Below are positions 1-9,253 of a stretch of DNA of 21,841 bases, in pieces. Origin of the DNA: Ophiothrix spiculata (Eukaryota > Echinodermata > Ophiuroidea > Amphilepidida > Ophiotrichidae); assembly GCA_000969725.1 (NCBI GenBank), contig JXSR01S035647.1. One strand, 5' to 3'. A program made the translations under genes and the position numbers. The notes under the pieces were generated by a model. The model made no database searches, was not told the DNA's origin, and saw only the letters and a list, made by a program, of their open reading frames with translations. Numbering within the stretch: the stretch's first letter is position 1; each line of letters starts with the position of its first letter.

Positions 1-870
1 TATTTAAATAATATAGAAAATGTTGTCAATAGGGCCAACTTACTCCACATGCGGGGTAAATTGGCCCACCCAGGGAGGCAAGTTGGCCCCGTCTACCAAA
101 AAAGAGTCGTCCTCATTTTACCGTGACACATTTCATACATTATGTTCTGCATACAAAAATGTCTTTTTAGGATGAAAGGCCATAATAAATTAATACAATA
201 TCGATCTTTTAAAAAGATACGTTGTGACCTACATTGTTATCTGCATGCAATACAATATATGTAATATAGGCCACATATATCCTATCAGTCTTGTGAAAGA
301 CTTCTTTTTAGCATTTATTTACTTGTTTAGAGTTAAAATAATTTAAAACGCGCTCGAGTCTGAGTAAGTTATCATACCATCTTGGGCAAATTCGCGATAG
401 GGCCATCTTGCCCGTGTGGTAGGGGGCCAACCCGCCACATAGTCCCAGATTTGACTTGACCTCGTTGTATACCAACAAAACAAAGAATAGAGAGGATTTG
501 ATCTCATGATATGTTGAACATGTACCATACATCGTAATCAATAATAATAACTTGAACCAGCGAAGTAATATCTTGACATTAGTACAAAATTACTTTTGCT
601 CAAAAGATGACTAAGGTAAATCAAAAACTCGTTTTATCGATAACTCACACAAAGAGCTCAGTTTGGTCTTGTAAATTTTATGGTGAATTTGATGCTTAAT
701 GCATAACCAAAAATCACCAGTGATATATTTCTCTCAAGGTCACGTGAGCAGAAACACAAGGTGGGCCAACCCGCCCCGAGGGCCAACTTGCCCCTCCCTC
801 CCCTAAATTGGAGAAAATAACAATATAAGGAACTTGAGGGCGTGAACAATGACATACACACTGTTTGTTT
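1..870. repeat. Clusters of GGCCAAC(T/C)(T/C)GCC-type motifs
   Basis: Three GC-rich clusters sit in AT-rich DNA. The first (32-90) contains a hairpin at 32-67 whose arms (gggccaacttactcc and ggggtaaattggccc) pair with few mismatches around a short loop, followed by ggcaagttggcccc. The second (381-436) contains gggcaa and ttgccc arms plus gggccaacccgcc. The third (763-809) repeats gggccaacccgcc exactly and adds gggccaacttgcccc. The shared 13-mer at 424-436 and 763-775 shows the clusters are related. No terminal repeats or TSDs were found, so I cannot say whether these are parts of one decayed element or a dispersed short repeat. The short open frames across this stretch show no coding features. 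Confidence 0.5.
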
Positions 871-1166
871 TCAAAATAATTCTTCTACCAGTGCTTGACA
901 ATTAGTTAAAGTCCAAAAGAAGTTCCATGTGGCGCTTCTTATTAAATTTCACCAAATGGACCCACTTCTTTCTTCATTTGAGTTGTTATACAGCTGGTGT
1001 AGGGTAACTATCAACACATCACGACACGGAACTTTACCCTAGTAAGGTAATAGAAAAACTTACAACTATGCTAAATCATGAATTGTACTTCGCAACCACT
1101 ATTAAACAAAATTACTCATATTTAAAATATTGCAATGGCTCATACTAAATAAGTAACATGCCAAAC
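871..1166. other. AT-rich spacer, nothing recognised
   Basis: I saw no repeat shared with the rest of the window, no convincing open frame and no RNA gene here. It ends at the donor-like GT of the weak exon candidate on the minus strand. Confidence 0.4.
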
Positions 1167-1447
1167 CTGCATGTGCATCAAGCACATTCTGATTATGAAC
1201 CAAATTCACAATGTTTTTACAGATCCCATCCAAAACGACGCAAACAAAGTTCAGCGTGTTTTGATATGTCCAACTATAGGTCCAACTGGTCATGGTGATG
1301 ATTACTCCAGTAGCTTCCGGGGAAACCCCTAGCTTTGATTCGCACTGCATGATTTTGGCTGTGTGGCAAGTCAGACTTTGATTACAATCTGTGAAATGAT
1401 TCTTTCGTCGCCCAAACCATGACATATACAATTTTAATCTCGAATAT
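1167..1447 (-). other. Weak candidate internal exon (minus strand), unrecognised product
   Basis: This 281-base stretch lies in the longest open frame of the window (1102-1476, minus, 124 codons). On the minus strand it is preceded by a T-rich tract and a cag acceptor-like triplet (1448-1450), and followed by a gcag/gtttgg donor-like junction (1166-1167). The translated middle is of mixed composition (for example CNQSLTCHTAKIMQCESKLG and NLVHNQNVLDAHA) with several cysteines. I recognise no family. An open frame of this length can arise by chance in 22 kb, and there is no second exon, no homologous copy and no synonymous-substitution evidence. It is listed only because it is the best coding candidate present. 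Confidence 0.12.
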
Positions 1448-1903
1448 CTGCCATTATAACAAAAAATTACAAACAAATCGAAAGATCTACCACCAAAACA
1501 ATAATTCAGGGTTTTGATCGACTGTTGTAAAGTACAAAAAGTTGATTTGCCAAAAGTGTTTTCATAAATGGAACAAAGGACCTATCTTCCTATAAAACAA
1601 ACGGTTAAGTGGTTAAATCACAACGCAAAATGCATTTTTCTACAGCGTGCTATACTGCGGAATCGGGCTAAACCTGAAGTTTGAACGGCAATGACTGCAT
1701 GGTCCATTTCTCACGCGGAGCTGTTTATTTATGAAAACATGCGAACAATCAATCACCTGTAATATACCTATTTTATTTTCAAAATAGAAAAAATCCTTCA
1801 ATATTATAAACACTTCAGCTTTTTCAACAGTTATAAAGTACAATCACTTGAGAACAAATTAAAACCGGCACAGAATTTTCTACACTTACTATTAAAATTG
1901 TCC
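1448..1903. other. AT-rich spacer, nothing recognised
   Basis: There is no shared repeat, RNA gene or convincing frame here. It ends at the TTAA that starts the piggyBac-like element. Confidence 0.4.
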
Positions 1904-1907
1904 TTAA

Positions 1908-2662
1908 CCCTCAAAGAGCCGGGCTTTTTCGCCCCACCCCTTCCGATCTTGGAAACTGATCGACGAAACATCAAGTGTAGGGTACCGGTGGATAGCTATG
2001 ACAAACAAGTCCATTTGAACCAAAGAAATTCAAATCGGACCTTGTATGACGTCACAGTGACATAAGTGACGTTGCGTCAAAAAACGCGAAAATCATTAAA
2101 AGTCGCCAAAATCATGGTTTTTCGCTTTTTTTTAGAGCAAAAGTTGCAATTGTGAGCAAAAATGTGTGTCAAAGTATACTTACACATGTTCTTACTACAA
2201 ATAAATCACATAAACAGGGCCGTACGAAGCGGGAGGGGGGGGGGGCAGGGGGGTATTCGCCCACCCTGGCTCAAAAAATCGGGACGCTGGCAGGACAAAA
2301 ATTAAAATATCAGGACGATAGTTTACTACTTTTACCGTCCCGATATTACTGTCCCGCAAATTTTTGTACGGCCCTGCACATAAATACAACAAAACATAGT
2401 GGAAGTCTATCCTGAAAACAAAAAACATGATTTGTATGTAATTTGAAAATCAGTTTTTGGTCAGTTTTTGGTTTGACCCAGCGTGGCATTATGGAACGCC
2501 ACATCCTAACCCTAGGTCCGATTTTCACAAAAATGGTCTTAAAATAAGCGCAAAGCTTTAAAACAAAAAGTCAAGAATTTTCAGCGCGCAAAAATAACAA
2601 CCAGCGGAGGTATAATAAAAATGTCGGAGGGGCGGATTCCGCCACCGGCTCTTTTTATAGGG
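1908..2662. mobile_element. piggyBac-like non-autonomous element (TTAA target), interrupted by a hAT-like element
   Basis: TTAA at 1904-1907 is followed by CCCTCAAAGAGCCGG. The far end reads CCGGCTCTTTTTATAGGG followed by TTAA at 2663-2666. The ends are therefore inverted repeats (CCCT, short variable spacer, AGAGCCGG) directly flanked by a duplicated TTAA, the target signature of piggyBac elements and also of Kolobok. The element spans 755 bp including the nested insertion, or about 585 bp without it. The inside is non-coding and includes a stretch with tgacgtcacagtgacataag and T-runs. No transposase fragment is visible, so it must have moved in trans. Placement in piggyBac rather than Kolobok rests on the CCC start and is an inference. 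Confidence 0.75.
2215..2376. mobile_element. hAT-like MITE with perfect 8-bp TSD, nested
   Basis: The 162-bp element begins CAGGGCCGTAC and ends GTACGGCCCTG, an exact 11-bp terminal inverted repeat. It is flanked by the exact 8-bp duplication cacataaa (2207-2214 and 2377-2384). An 8-bp duplication together with CAG...CTG ends is the hAT superfamily signature. It contains a long G run near the left end (2234-2243) and gcggg/cccgc-rich subterminal DNA. It has no coding capacity. It lies inside the TTAA element, so it inserted later, and the perfect duplication suggests a relatively recent event. Confidence 0.87.
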
Positions 2663-2666
2663 TTAA

Positions 2667-3004
2667 ATAATTAAAGCATAATACACTGTTGCCTATAAAG
2701 TTGGAATAAAATATTTTTACCTCTTTTTTATGTAAATGTTGATTTATGAGAAAAATATTTAGAAACTCATATTGCCTTTGGTCTGTATAGTTGAGTGTGA
2801 AATGGAGCTCTGAACGTGATAAATTTTCTCATGTACAGATGGTTAAATGTAAAAAGCATTTAGCAAATGCAGCTTTTACTCATTGTTCTGCTGTTCCTCT
2901 ATTACTTCGATTAAGTTGCAGTGAACTCTCTTGCATTATACAGATGCCACATGTTATTTTCCACCATTCAGCTTCATATCGAATGACCTGGGAATACATG
3001 ATAG
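2667..3004. other. AT-rich spacer, nothing recognised
   Basis: A short open frame crosses it but has no family resemblance or repeat copy. It runs into the tRNA-like SINE head. Confidence 0.4.
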
Positions 3005-3165
3005 ACGAGGCGCCCGCCGGATAGCTCCGTATAGGTGAACATGGAACTGGGGTGTCAGAAGTCCCGTGTTCGAATCCAGGTGGAAACTACACATTTTTGA
3101 CACATAATTGTCAAGGAGATATGCTTGGAACGAAAGAAGGTTAGATTAAGATATATGTTATCACC
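3005..3165 (+). repeat. tRNA-derived SINE fragment
   Basis: An A-box-like tagctccgtatagg (3022-3035) is followed about 31 bases later by a B-box-like tgttcgaatcc (3067-3077), the layout of an internal RNA polymerase III promoter. The tRNA-like body would run about 3013-3087, but the acceptor arms do not pair and the T stem has mismatches. This is therefore not a functional tRNA gene but a decayed tRNA-derived head followed by an AT-rich tail. The 3' limit is approximate, and no flanking duplication was identified. Confidence 0.6.
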
Positions 3166-3169
3166 ATCA

Positions 3170-3371
3170 TTTTCTTAAAGGAAATCTGTTGACATTTGGG
3201 GAACCAAGTAGAAGAGCACCGCGTTGAAGAGTAAATATTCGTCGGCAGTTCGTACTCTATCACTCCAACCTGAGGTCCTCAGACCAGCAATATTGTTGAT
3301 CATATCAGGCCCCTGACACTTTATTCCGTATATTTCATAGCTCATATAATCACTATTTCTCAATGGTCGCT
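3170..3371. other. Unclassified, slightly GC-richer stretch
   Basis: It holds a short palindrome, ctgag-gtc-ctcag (3270-3282), and a 62-codon minus-strand open frame without recognisable similarity. It may be the body of the adjacent SINE or unique DNA. I cannot decide between these. Confidence 0.3.
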
Positions 3372-3655
3372 GGTTAACGTTTCTTCCCTGACCACGTGGT
3401 TAGTGGCCCAAATTCCATACGCCCTCTATACTCACCTAGGATGCTAGAATTGTCCATATCTAAGTGGGATTTTCACAATGTACATTGTGTTGATTGACAC
3501 ATCCTGGATCAGCCCAGGTCACAACCATTTGAAGCGCATTGTTCCAATAGCAACAAAACAGTTTCAATTACCCCGTCGATATTGATCTAATCATAATGAC
3601 TGTTAGCCCTGTGATTGGTTACACCTCTGCCGCGCCCCTATTATGATGTCATCAT
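3372..3655. promoter_or_regulatory. Candidate cis-regulatory cluster of palindromic sites
   Basis: In a stretch with no repeat copies elsewhere in the window I see the following: GTTAAC (3374-3379 region); the perfect 10-bp palindrome ACCACGTGGT (3391-3400), which contains an E-box; the perfect 16-bp palindrome CACAATGTACATTGTG (3474-3489), which is two inverted Sox-type ACAAT sites four bases apart; tgattgacac just after it, close to the PBX/MEIS consensus; a CCAAT-type gattgg (about 3612); and atgatg-t-catcat (3643-3655), a CRE/ATF-like palindrome. The individual motifs are seen in the sequence, but function is inference. Short motifs occur by chance, so confidence is low. Confidence 0.25.
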
Positions 3656-4859
3656 TACCGTACTCTAAATGTGCAATGCAAACCCATAGAAAAAACAATG
3701 ATGAATTTATTTTTACAAGATTAGGAAAACTTTCAGTCAATGCTTTATAAACTTAGTCAAATAATCATGTTGAGACTATGAAAAATATTATCGGCAGAAA
3801 AAATGTAAATTAACGTGATCGAATATGCTGAAAATGTTGATTTTTAGAGGCGTTTGACTGGCGTTTTACACCATGCCGAAAATACCACAGATGTCTAGTA
3901 AAAATTGTACGACAATCCACTATAATTTGCCTTTTCTAGTATTTTAATTCGGGATTTGATCAGCGTATAAGTTAGGTAATAGTCTGTAGATAACATTAAT
4001 AACCAGCTAAATATACTGAAAACAATGGTTTTTCTAATCCAAGCTGTATACGTCCTGTATACAACATAATTGTTGGTCATTATTTCATTGGTTTTACTGT
4101 TTTGTGTTCAAGTATACATGTTGAGTACATGTGCTCTGATGTGCTGGTGCTAAATTGGCGTGACCTCGCCTATCTATAAACTGTTGAATAAGATCAATAG
4201 ATATATTGGGATTTCAAATCGTCGTGAGGTGTCAGATCAATAATGAAATTCGATCAACGACCTTCGTTACGCTAGACTGTTTTAAGGCCCTTGAATATCA
4301 TCGTTGTTGTTATACATAGGCAAGGCTTGGAAAGGACTACCAAATTCAAGACGACGCGAGACAATTATGTAACGTCCCGTGTAATCTTTAGACTATAAAG
4401 GTGATATGGCCTTGCGTCACAAATAGGTCCCTCAAATATGATGGATCTGTTACATATTAACCCTAAAAAATGATAGAAAACATGCGTTTTTCCCGGCGTT
4501 TTTGCGAAAACTTCTTTACACTATGCCCTACTATGATGATTTGTTGGCTTCGACCAAATCGATACTTCTTATGTCATTTAAGATTTTATTGTGGTAAACA
4601 AAAGCTTTGTTTAATGAGATATTTTATAACAAATTTGAACTAAGGTATTCTCTAAAAGCGGATTAAAATATGAGACGTCAGTAAATGTAAGTTATATTTA
4701 AAGTCAAATCATTTGAATAATTTTATGCTTGATTCAACATAAAAACTCGATCGAGTCACAAAATATTTACGTTCTAGGTTAAAGTTCTCAAAATATAATC
4801 CGGGTATCATAGTCACTTAAAACTTTTAAATTTGCTCAAGAATTGAGTGGTTTGAAAAC
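3656..4859. other. AT-rich single-copy spacer
   Basis: I found no gene, RNA gene or element. A short stretch (about 4120-4170, tgctctg...attggcgtgacc) resembles about 11990-12020 (tgctctgg...cttggcgtgac), which may be a very old copy of the array's left edge. A TTAACCCT at about 4459 has no matching partner end. Confidence 0.35.
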
Positions 4860-5560
4860 AAAATATTAATAGAGTGATCTAATTTGCCTTCGCCCACGCA
4901 AAAAAAAGGTAGTGAATTATTTACCATATTCGTTTTTACTACTCCCAAACCACAGACATTCTTTCAATTTCCTTTCATAGAAATGAGAAATTTGATGCAA
5001 TCATTTCTTTTACCCTGGATAGACTGTGTTGTGATTGAATTGCTATCGAGCCATTTCATATTGACGCAAAATGTTTCAGTGAAGCTGTATAATGAGGCTA
5101 GAGTAATAATAAATCACCCTCCCTCATCTGGAGCTATTAAACGACTTAGATGAAATCTGTCTCCGCGGCATTACAGTCAGCTGAAGATATGTTGAATAGC
5201 GAAACCGTATATCGTGACAGTTAAAATAACTATAAAGTACTGATCACCATACAAAAGTATTGTACTAACTGTTGTCAGGTGATGTGCGTGATCCAGTAAT
5301 TGGGTGAGTTACGTAATTACTTTTATACTGAATAGAAATTTTGTCACTTCGTTTTACACCTGATAAAACTTGAATTGAACTGAAATATCGGGTATTCCAG
5401 GCCGGTATCGGGTACTCCGGGTGTGATTCCTGTAGAGGGAATCTAAGCGTCATGTGATTTTATTGCATTTTAGGAAATACTTCCTACCACTAACTTATGT
5501 CTATAAGCATTACCGTTAAACTTGGATATCTTAGGAACAAGAAACAATGTGTTCATGGTT
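4860..5560. repeat. Block X, copy 1
   Basis: This is the first copy of a block seen again at 8586-9090, 10130-10690, 13600-14165 and 18200-18690. Landmarks in order are: cacgca...gaattattta; caaaccacagacattctttc; taccctggatagactgtgtt; ctatcgagccatttcatatt; taataataaatca; cattacagtcagctgaa; and gttgaat...gaaaccgtat. Its tail (about 5472-5540, ttaggaaatacttcc) recurs at about 9013. An 89-codon open frame crosses it, but indels between copies break that frame, so it is not a conserved gene. Confidence 0.75.
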
Positions 5561-5702
5561 TAAATTTTTATGTACCCCAGGACATGAAACATAAATGGTC
5601 AGTATTTCTATAAATAAACTGTCCATTTCTTAAATTCAACACTTTTTTCATGTAAACACATTTTATTGAAGCTTTTTTTAAACACATCAAATCTTAGCAT
5701 TA

Positions 5703-6053
5703 GGCCTTAAAAAAAATTGTTTGATTGGCGTAACGCGACCTACCCTAATTTTACCACCTAGGTATTTTTTTTTTGAGCATGGTAAAAAACCTTCAAACTC
5801 CAAATTTGATGGGAATTGATTTATGGGAGACAAAATATATAGCATGCAGGGCATTCAAAATGACAAATAAAAGATGTGTTACAGAAAAAGTGAAGATGTT
5901 TTTGTATATGTGTCGTATATTTTGTGTTCTTGTACGTGAGACATAGACTTAGAAAATTAAAAAAAAATAATTTAACAAAAAATAAAATCCGACCTACCTA
6001 CCCTAATTTTTTTTCTATGTTACGCCAATCAAACAATTAATTTTTTTTTGGCC
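5703..6053. mobile_element. PIF/Harbinger-like MITE
   Basis: This 351-bp element has terminal inverted repeats of about 32-35 bp. The left arm is 5703-5734 and the right arm 6019-6053. They share the GGCC end and the core ttgtttgattggcgtaac, differing by a short A/T-run indel. It is flanked by a 3-bp TTA duplication (5700-5702 and 6054-6056), matching the TWA preference of PIF/Harbinger elements. Just inside each arm lies cgacctaccctaatttt, in direct rather than inverted orientation (about 5737-5752 and 5990-6010). The interior is non-coding and A/T-rich. The superfamily call is inferred from the TSD and terminal GG; the element boundaries are clear. Confidence 0.72.
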
Positions 6054-6059
6054 TTAGTG

Positions 6060-7260
6060 GAACATCGATAATCACTAACATCAGTTTATACATAATGAGG
6101 AAAAATTGCTGTTTTGTCGATATTCAAACATCATGTGGCTAATTTCTTTCTAATGGTGGTGTCACACAGCAAGGTATGGTGATCATTATCCGTTTAGCAG
6201 CAGGAGGAGGAGGAAATAAAATGACAGAATGCAGCTTTAATGTGTCAAAGTAAAAAGCAGTATGCTCATTTGAAAGTATGTTACACGCTTCTTTCTTTTA
6301 CCTTGTGATGTATGTGATGATAGTTGATTTCAGTGGTGGTAGGAAGATCTCTTTAATTGCCTGTTTACCGGACTGTTTACTCAGATTTGATGCGTAGTCA
6401 TCCGTGGTATCGCCCGTATATTTCAATGCGTAAATGAAAAGAAAAGTAGTTCTTTATAATAATCACAATATCTTTTTAGTTTTCTGGGGTTGAAGTCCCA
6501 ACCCCAACGGTTTTGAAATCTGCACATGTTTATACACTAAGTAAGGGCATGAAATGAAATTTTTGAGCGTTAGTTAAAATTCAAGTTTTTTGAATGGGAG
6601 TTTCAAAATCTGCTGACGTCACGTCCTACCCCCCCCCTGGTTGATTTAGAGAATTTTTTTTTGAATGTGTATTACAATCTAGAAACACTCTAGGAGTTAT
6701 CAACATGATTAGAACAAACGCTGCCTTAAGTCTCTTATTTTATTATGATGGACAATATGTAAAACCCAATAAGACAATGTACATGCAAAACAAATGACCA
6801 TGTGAGATGACCAATGCTCTTCACTTCTTAATAAGCCTGACTAGCAAGGGAGTATATGAAGTGAAAATGGTGAATTAGAAGTATATTCTGAGTTCGAGTA
6901 TACTGTATTTACTCTGTGCGGCAGACTAGGTGTAATTATTATTTTTGTATACTTTGTGAGGTTTATATCGTCTAAATAGCTATGGTAACCGGTTTATTAC
7001 TTTAAGCGAATTACATTAATGTGATAAAAATATGGGGTTAATGAGTTGCGGTTCATATAATGGGGTTTGTTACAGGCATAGAAAAAGCTTATTTATATTC
7101 GTGCATAGATTTTGTTTTTATGTTAGTGATAACAAAATGTAACAAGAGTGTGAGATTTTCACGGTTTGTTTGACTTATGTATGTGTTAATATAAACAATT
7201 CTTAACATGTTCTTTGAAAACGGTTTATTATTATTCAACATAATGTCATGAAAACATACT
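6060..7260. repeat. Diverged A-P-Q-R unit (oldest visible copy)
   Basis: Block order matches the array to the right. A-like: gttttgtcgatattcaaaca (about 6113). P-like: aaagtaaaaagcagtatg (about 6247). Q: tagctatggtaaccgg...gaattacattaatgt (about 6977-7022) with catagaaaaagcttattt. R: tgttctttgaaaacggttta (about 7208). Divergence is high, but the order is preserved. At 6271-6280 the sequence gaaagTAtg aligns to gagagTA...TAtatg around the 12547 element, so this copy keeps the site empty with one TA. A small hairpin (ggggttg-aagtcc-caacccc, 6486-6505) and a C run near 6631 lie between P and Q. Confidence 0.6.
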
Positions 7261-7569
7261 ATTTTGTCTGTTTATTGTGTACAGTAATTATGTTTGTCGT
7301 GGCATGTTTAATTAACGTTTAATCTTATGTATCATGTCCATCAGAATGGCAATGGTCATACATTTATCAGTTTAGGAAACAATATCATCCTTTTCGAGAT
7401 AAAGATTTGTAAAGCTTTTTAAAAGCTATGAACAGAAACTGGACGGATTAAAACATTTTCTTTCTTTAATCACTTCATGTCCCATATCTCTGATATGCAA
7501 TGTTCGAGTTCGACTAAACCTCAAACTTGGTCGAAGATACCAAGGTTATATCCCATTTATTTTACCTGA
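7261..7569. other. AT-rich spacer, nothing recognised
   Basis: It lies between the R block and the ~122-bp degenerate repeats. I see no element ends, RNA gene or frame. Confidence 0.4.
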
Positions 7570-8215
7570 CCCGTAAGGGATCAAAGGTCATGTATGTCAA
7601 AAACATTATATTCAATTTAAAAAGTAATCCAAATCATCAAACCATCTACACTACAAGATATTGTCGTGTAATCTGCGCACATGAATTATTTTGACATTCT
7701 CTACAAAACGTTCAAGGTGAAAGAACATATCTGGGGTCATATGGAGTAACGGATGTCAAATAAGAGGTCAAATTTTCATTAAATTAAAACGCTGAGTTGT
7801 CAAATTGCTCCTCTTGAATTAGCAATCAAAAATGTTCAGGTGACTTCTTTTTGGGGTTAAGGTCAAGAAAGGTCAAATAATCAACTTTGCCGAATTTTAG
7901 AAGCAAAGGTGTCTACATTTTGATCTTTCACCTAAAAAAGTGCATGAAACCTTTTTGACCAACCTTTCCTTAAGGGTCACACTTTTTCTGTCCAATTTAT
8001 GTTTTTTTTTAATTCCGATTTCAAGATGTCAAAATGTTGGTCTTGAACCAGAGATCAGAACTATCCACATTGATCTCTTCGCCCAACCTTTCCTTTAGAT
8101 ATCAAAAATCAAAAAGTCAAATTATTAACTTTGTTCGATTTGAAGAGTTCAGGTGTCATGAATTTGGTCTTAAACTAATGATCATATCTCCATAAGTAAA
8201 CTCTTTGCCATTTCC
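7570..8215. repeat. Degenerate tandem repeat, period about 122 bp
   Basis: Landmarks recur at near-regular spacing. gtcaaata/gtcaaatt is at 7754, 7872 and 8116, and its aactttg extension is shared by 7872 and 8116 (244 bp apart). ttgatct/ttggtct is at 7920, 8037 and 8164. ccaacctttcct is at 7959 and 8083. ttcaggtg is at 7835 and 8148. This suggests about five eroded units rich in AGGTCA-like words. It does not recur in the right-hand array. No open frame runs through it. Confidence 0.55.
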
Positions 8216-8316
8216 CTAAGTGGTCAGTAGTGAAAGAAATGCTAAATTATCATATCAAAAAAAATTACAATAACACTGTCGGGCTTTTTACACACAGACA
8301 AAATATTATGTTTATA

Positions 8317-8334
8317 ATCATCATCATCATCATC
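8317..8334. repeat. (ATC)6 microsatellite
   Basis: Six uninterrupted ATC units. Confidence 0.9.
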
Positions 8335-8370
8335 AGTTACGCCGTTTTTACAGCAATCGATGACATTGTT

Positions 8371-8397
8371 CCATTTTCTTGTTTAAACAAGAAATGG
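8371..8397. repeat. Near-perfect 27-nt palindrome around GTTTAAAC
   Basis: ccattttcttgttt is followed immediately by aaacaagaaatgg; the arms pair completely apart from one extra T. It marks the left edge of the partial X copy, and GTTTAAAC recurs at 8586 at the start of the next X copy. Confidence 0.75.
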
Positions 8398-8585
8398 GGA
8401 ATATTATTTTACTGCTAACAAAACACATATATTGCTTCAATTTCCTTTTAGATAAAATTTGATCCAAGCTTGACTTATTTCCTGGACTGATTGTGTTGAG
8501 AGTGAATTGATATCACGCTATATCATTTTGGCGTAAAATGCCCCAGCACTGTTAATGAGTAAAAATAATTCAACCTCTGTCCTCT
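8381..8585. repeat. Block X, partial diverged copy (X')
   Basis: It begins with gtttaaacaaga and follows the X layout: cttcaatttccttt, ttcctggactgattgtgtt, gagtgaattgatatc, catttt-ggcgtaaaatg. It abuts the next X copy, which starts with the same gtttaaac 205 bp later, so the pair looks like an old local tandem duplication. Confidence 0.6.
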
Positions 8586-9090
8586 GTTTAAACAAAAGGC
8601 AGTGACATCCTCGATTTTAATACCTCCAAACCACAGACATTCTTTCCTTCATTCATTTCCTTACCTAAAAATGAGAATTGTTTATGCAATCATTTCTTTT
8701 ACCCTGGATAGACTGTGTTGTGAGTGAATTGCTATCGAGCCATTTCATATTGGCCCAAAATGTTTCAACGCTGTATAGTGAGTCTAAAGTAAAAAATCAC
8801 TCTCCCTCATCTTGGGTTATTACGACCTAGGACTTAGATAAGATATTACAGTCAGCTGTAGATATGTTGAATGACGAAACCGTATTTAAGAAATGTGCAT
8901 AAAATAGCAAATTACAATCTTAATATTTTACACCACGCTGTAAAGTACATCCAGTCTTATTCACTGTAACATTAATTCTCTCTGCTGTAAAGGCTGTGGA
9001 AATGTGGAATTTTAGGAAATACTTCCAACCACTAACTTCTGTCCATAACCATTACCGTTAGAAGTTGGATATCTAAAGCACAAGACACAT
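8586..9090. repeat. Block X, copy 2
   Basis: It is closest to copy 1 (4860-5560). Both have the long stretch from caatcatttcttttaccctg to ctatcgagccatttcatatt, then tccctcatct, cattacagtcagctg/attacagtcagctgta, and the tail ttaggaaatacttcc...ccgtta...ttggatatct (about 9013-9076). The 89-codon frame of copy 1 is not preserved here. Confidence 0.75.
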
Positions 9091-9253
9091 AATATAAAGA
9101 ATATAAAATCTATTCTCTTTTTACACTCATCTTTCATCTTTTGGTCAATTATCAGGCTGCTTCAAAACTCGAGAACAAATAGTGATAAAGGTCATAAATG
9201 AATCAAGACATAGAATCAATAATCATCAACAAATATTTGTACTTTAAAGCTTT

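Noticed and set aside
3013-3087. Functional tRNA gene
   Set aside because: A and B boxes are present, but the acceptor arms do not pair and the T stem has mismatches. SINE fragment preferred.
4455-4475. Second TTAA element start (TTAACCCT)
   Set aside because: No matching AGGGTTAA end was found nearby on either side.
4884-5153. 89-codon frame in block X copy 1
   Set aside because: Other X copies carry indels that break the frame, and no family is recognisable.
6486-6505. Hairpin ggggttg-aagtcc-caacccc as a terminator
   Set aside because: It is a short isolated hairpin in eukaryotic non-coding DNA with no gene upstream, and is not meaningful as a bacterial-type terminator.
7861-7876. AGGTCA-agaa-AGGTCA as a DR4 nuclear-receptor element
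   Set aside because: It lies in an eroded tandem repeat whose units are rich in AGGTCA-like words, so the spacing is likely a by-product of the repeat.
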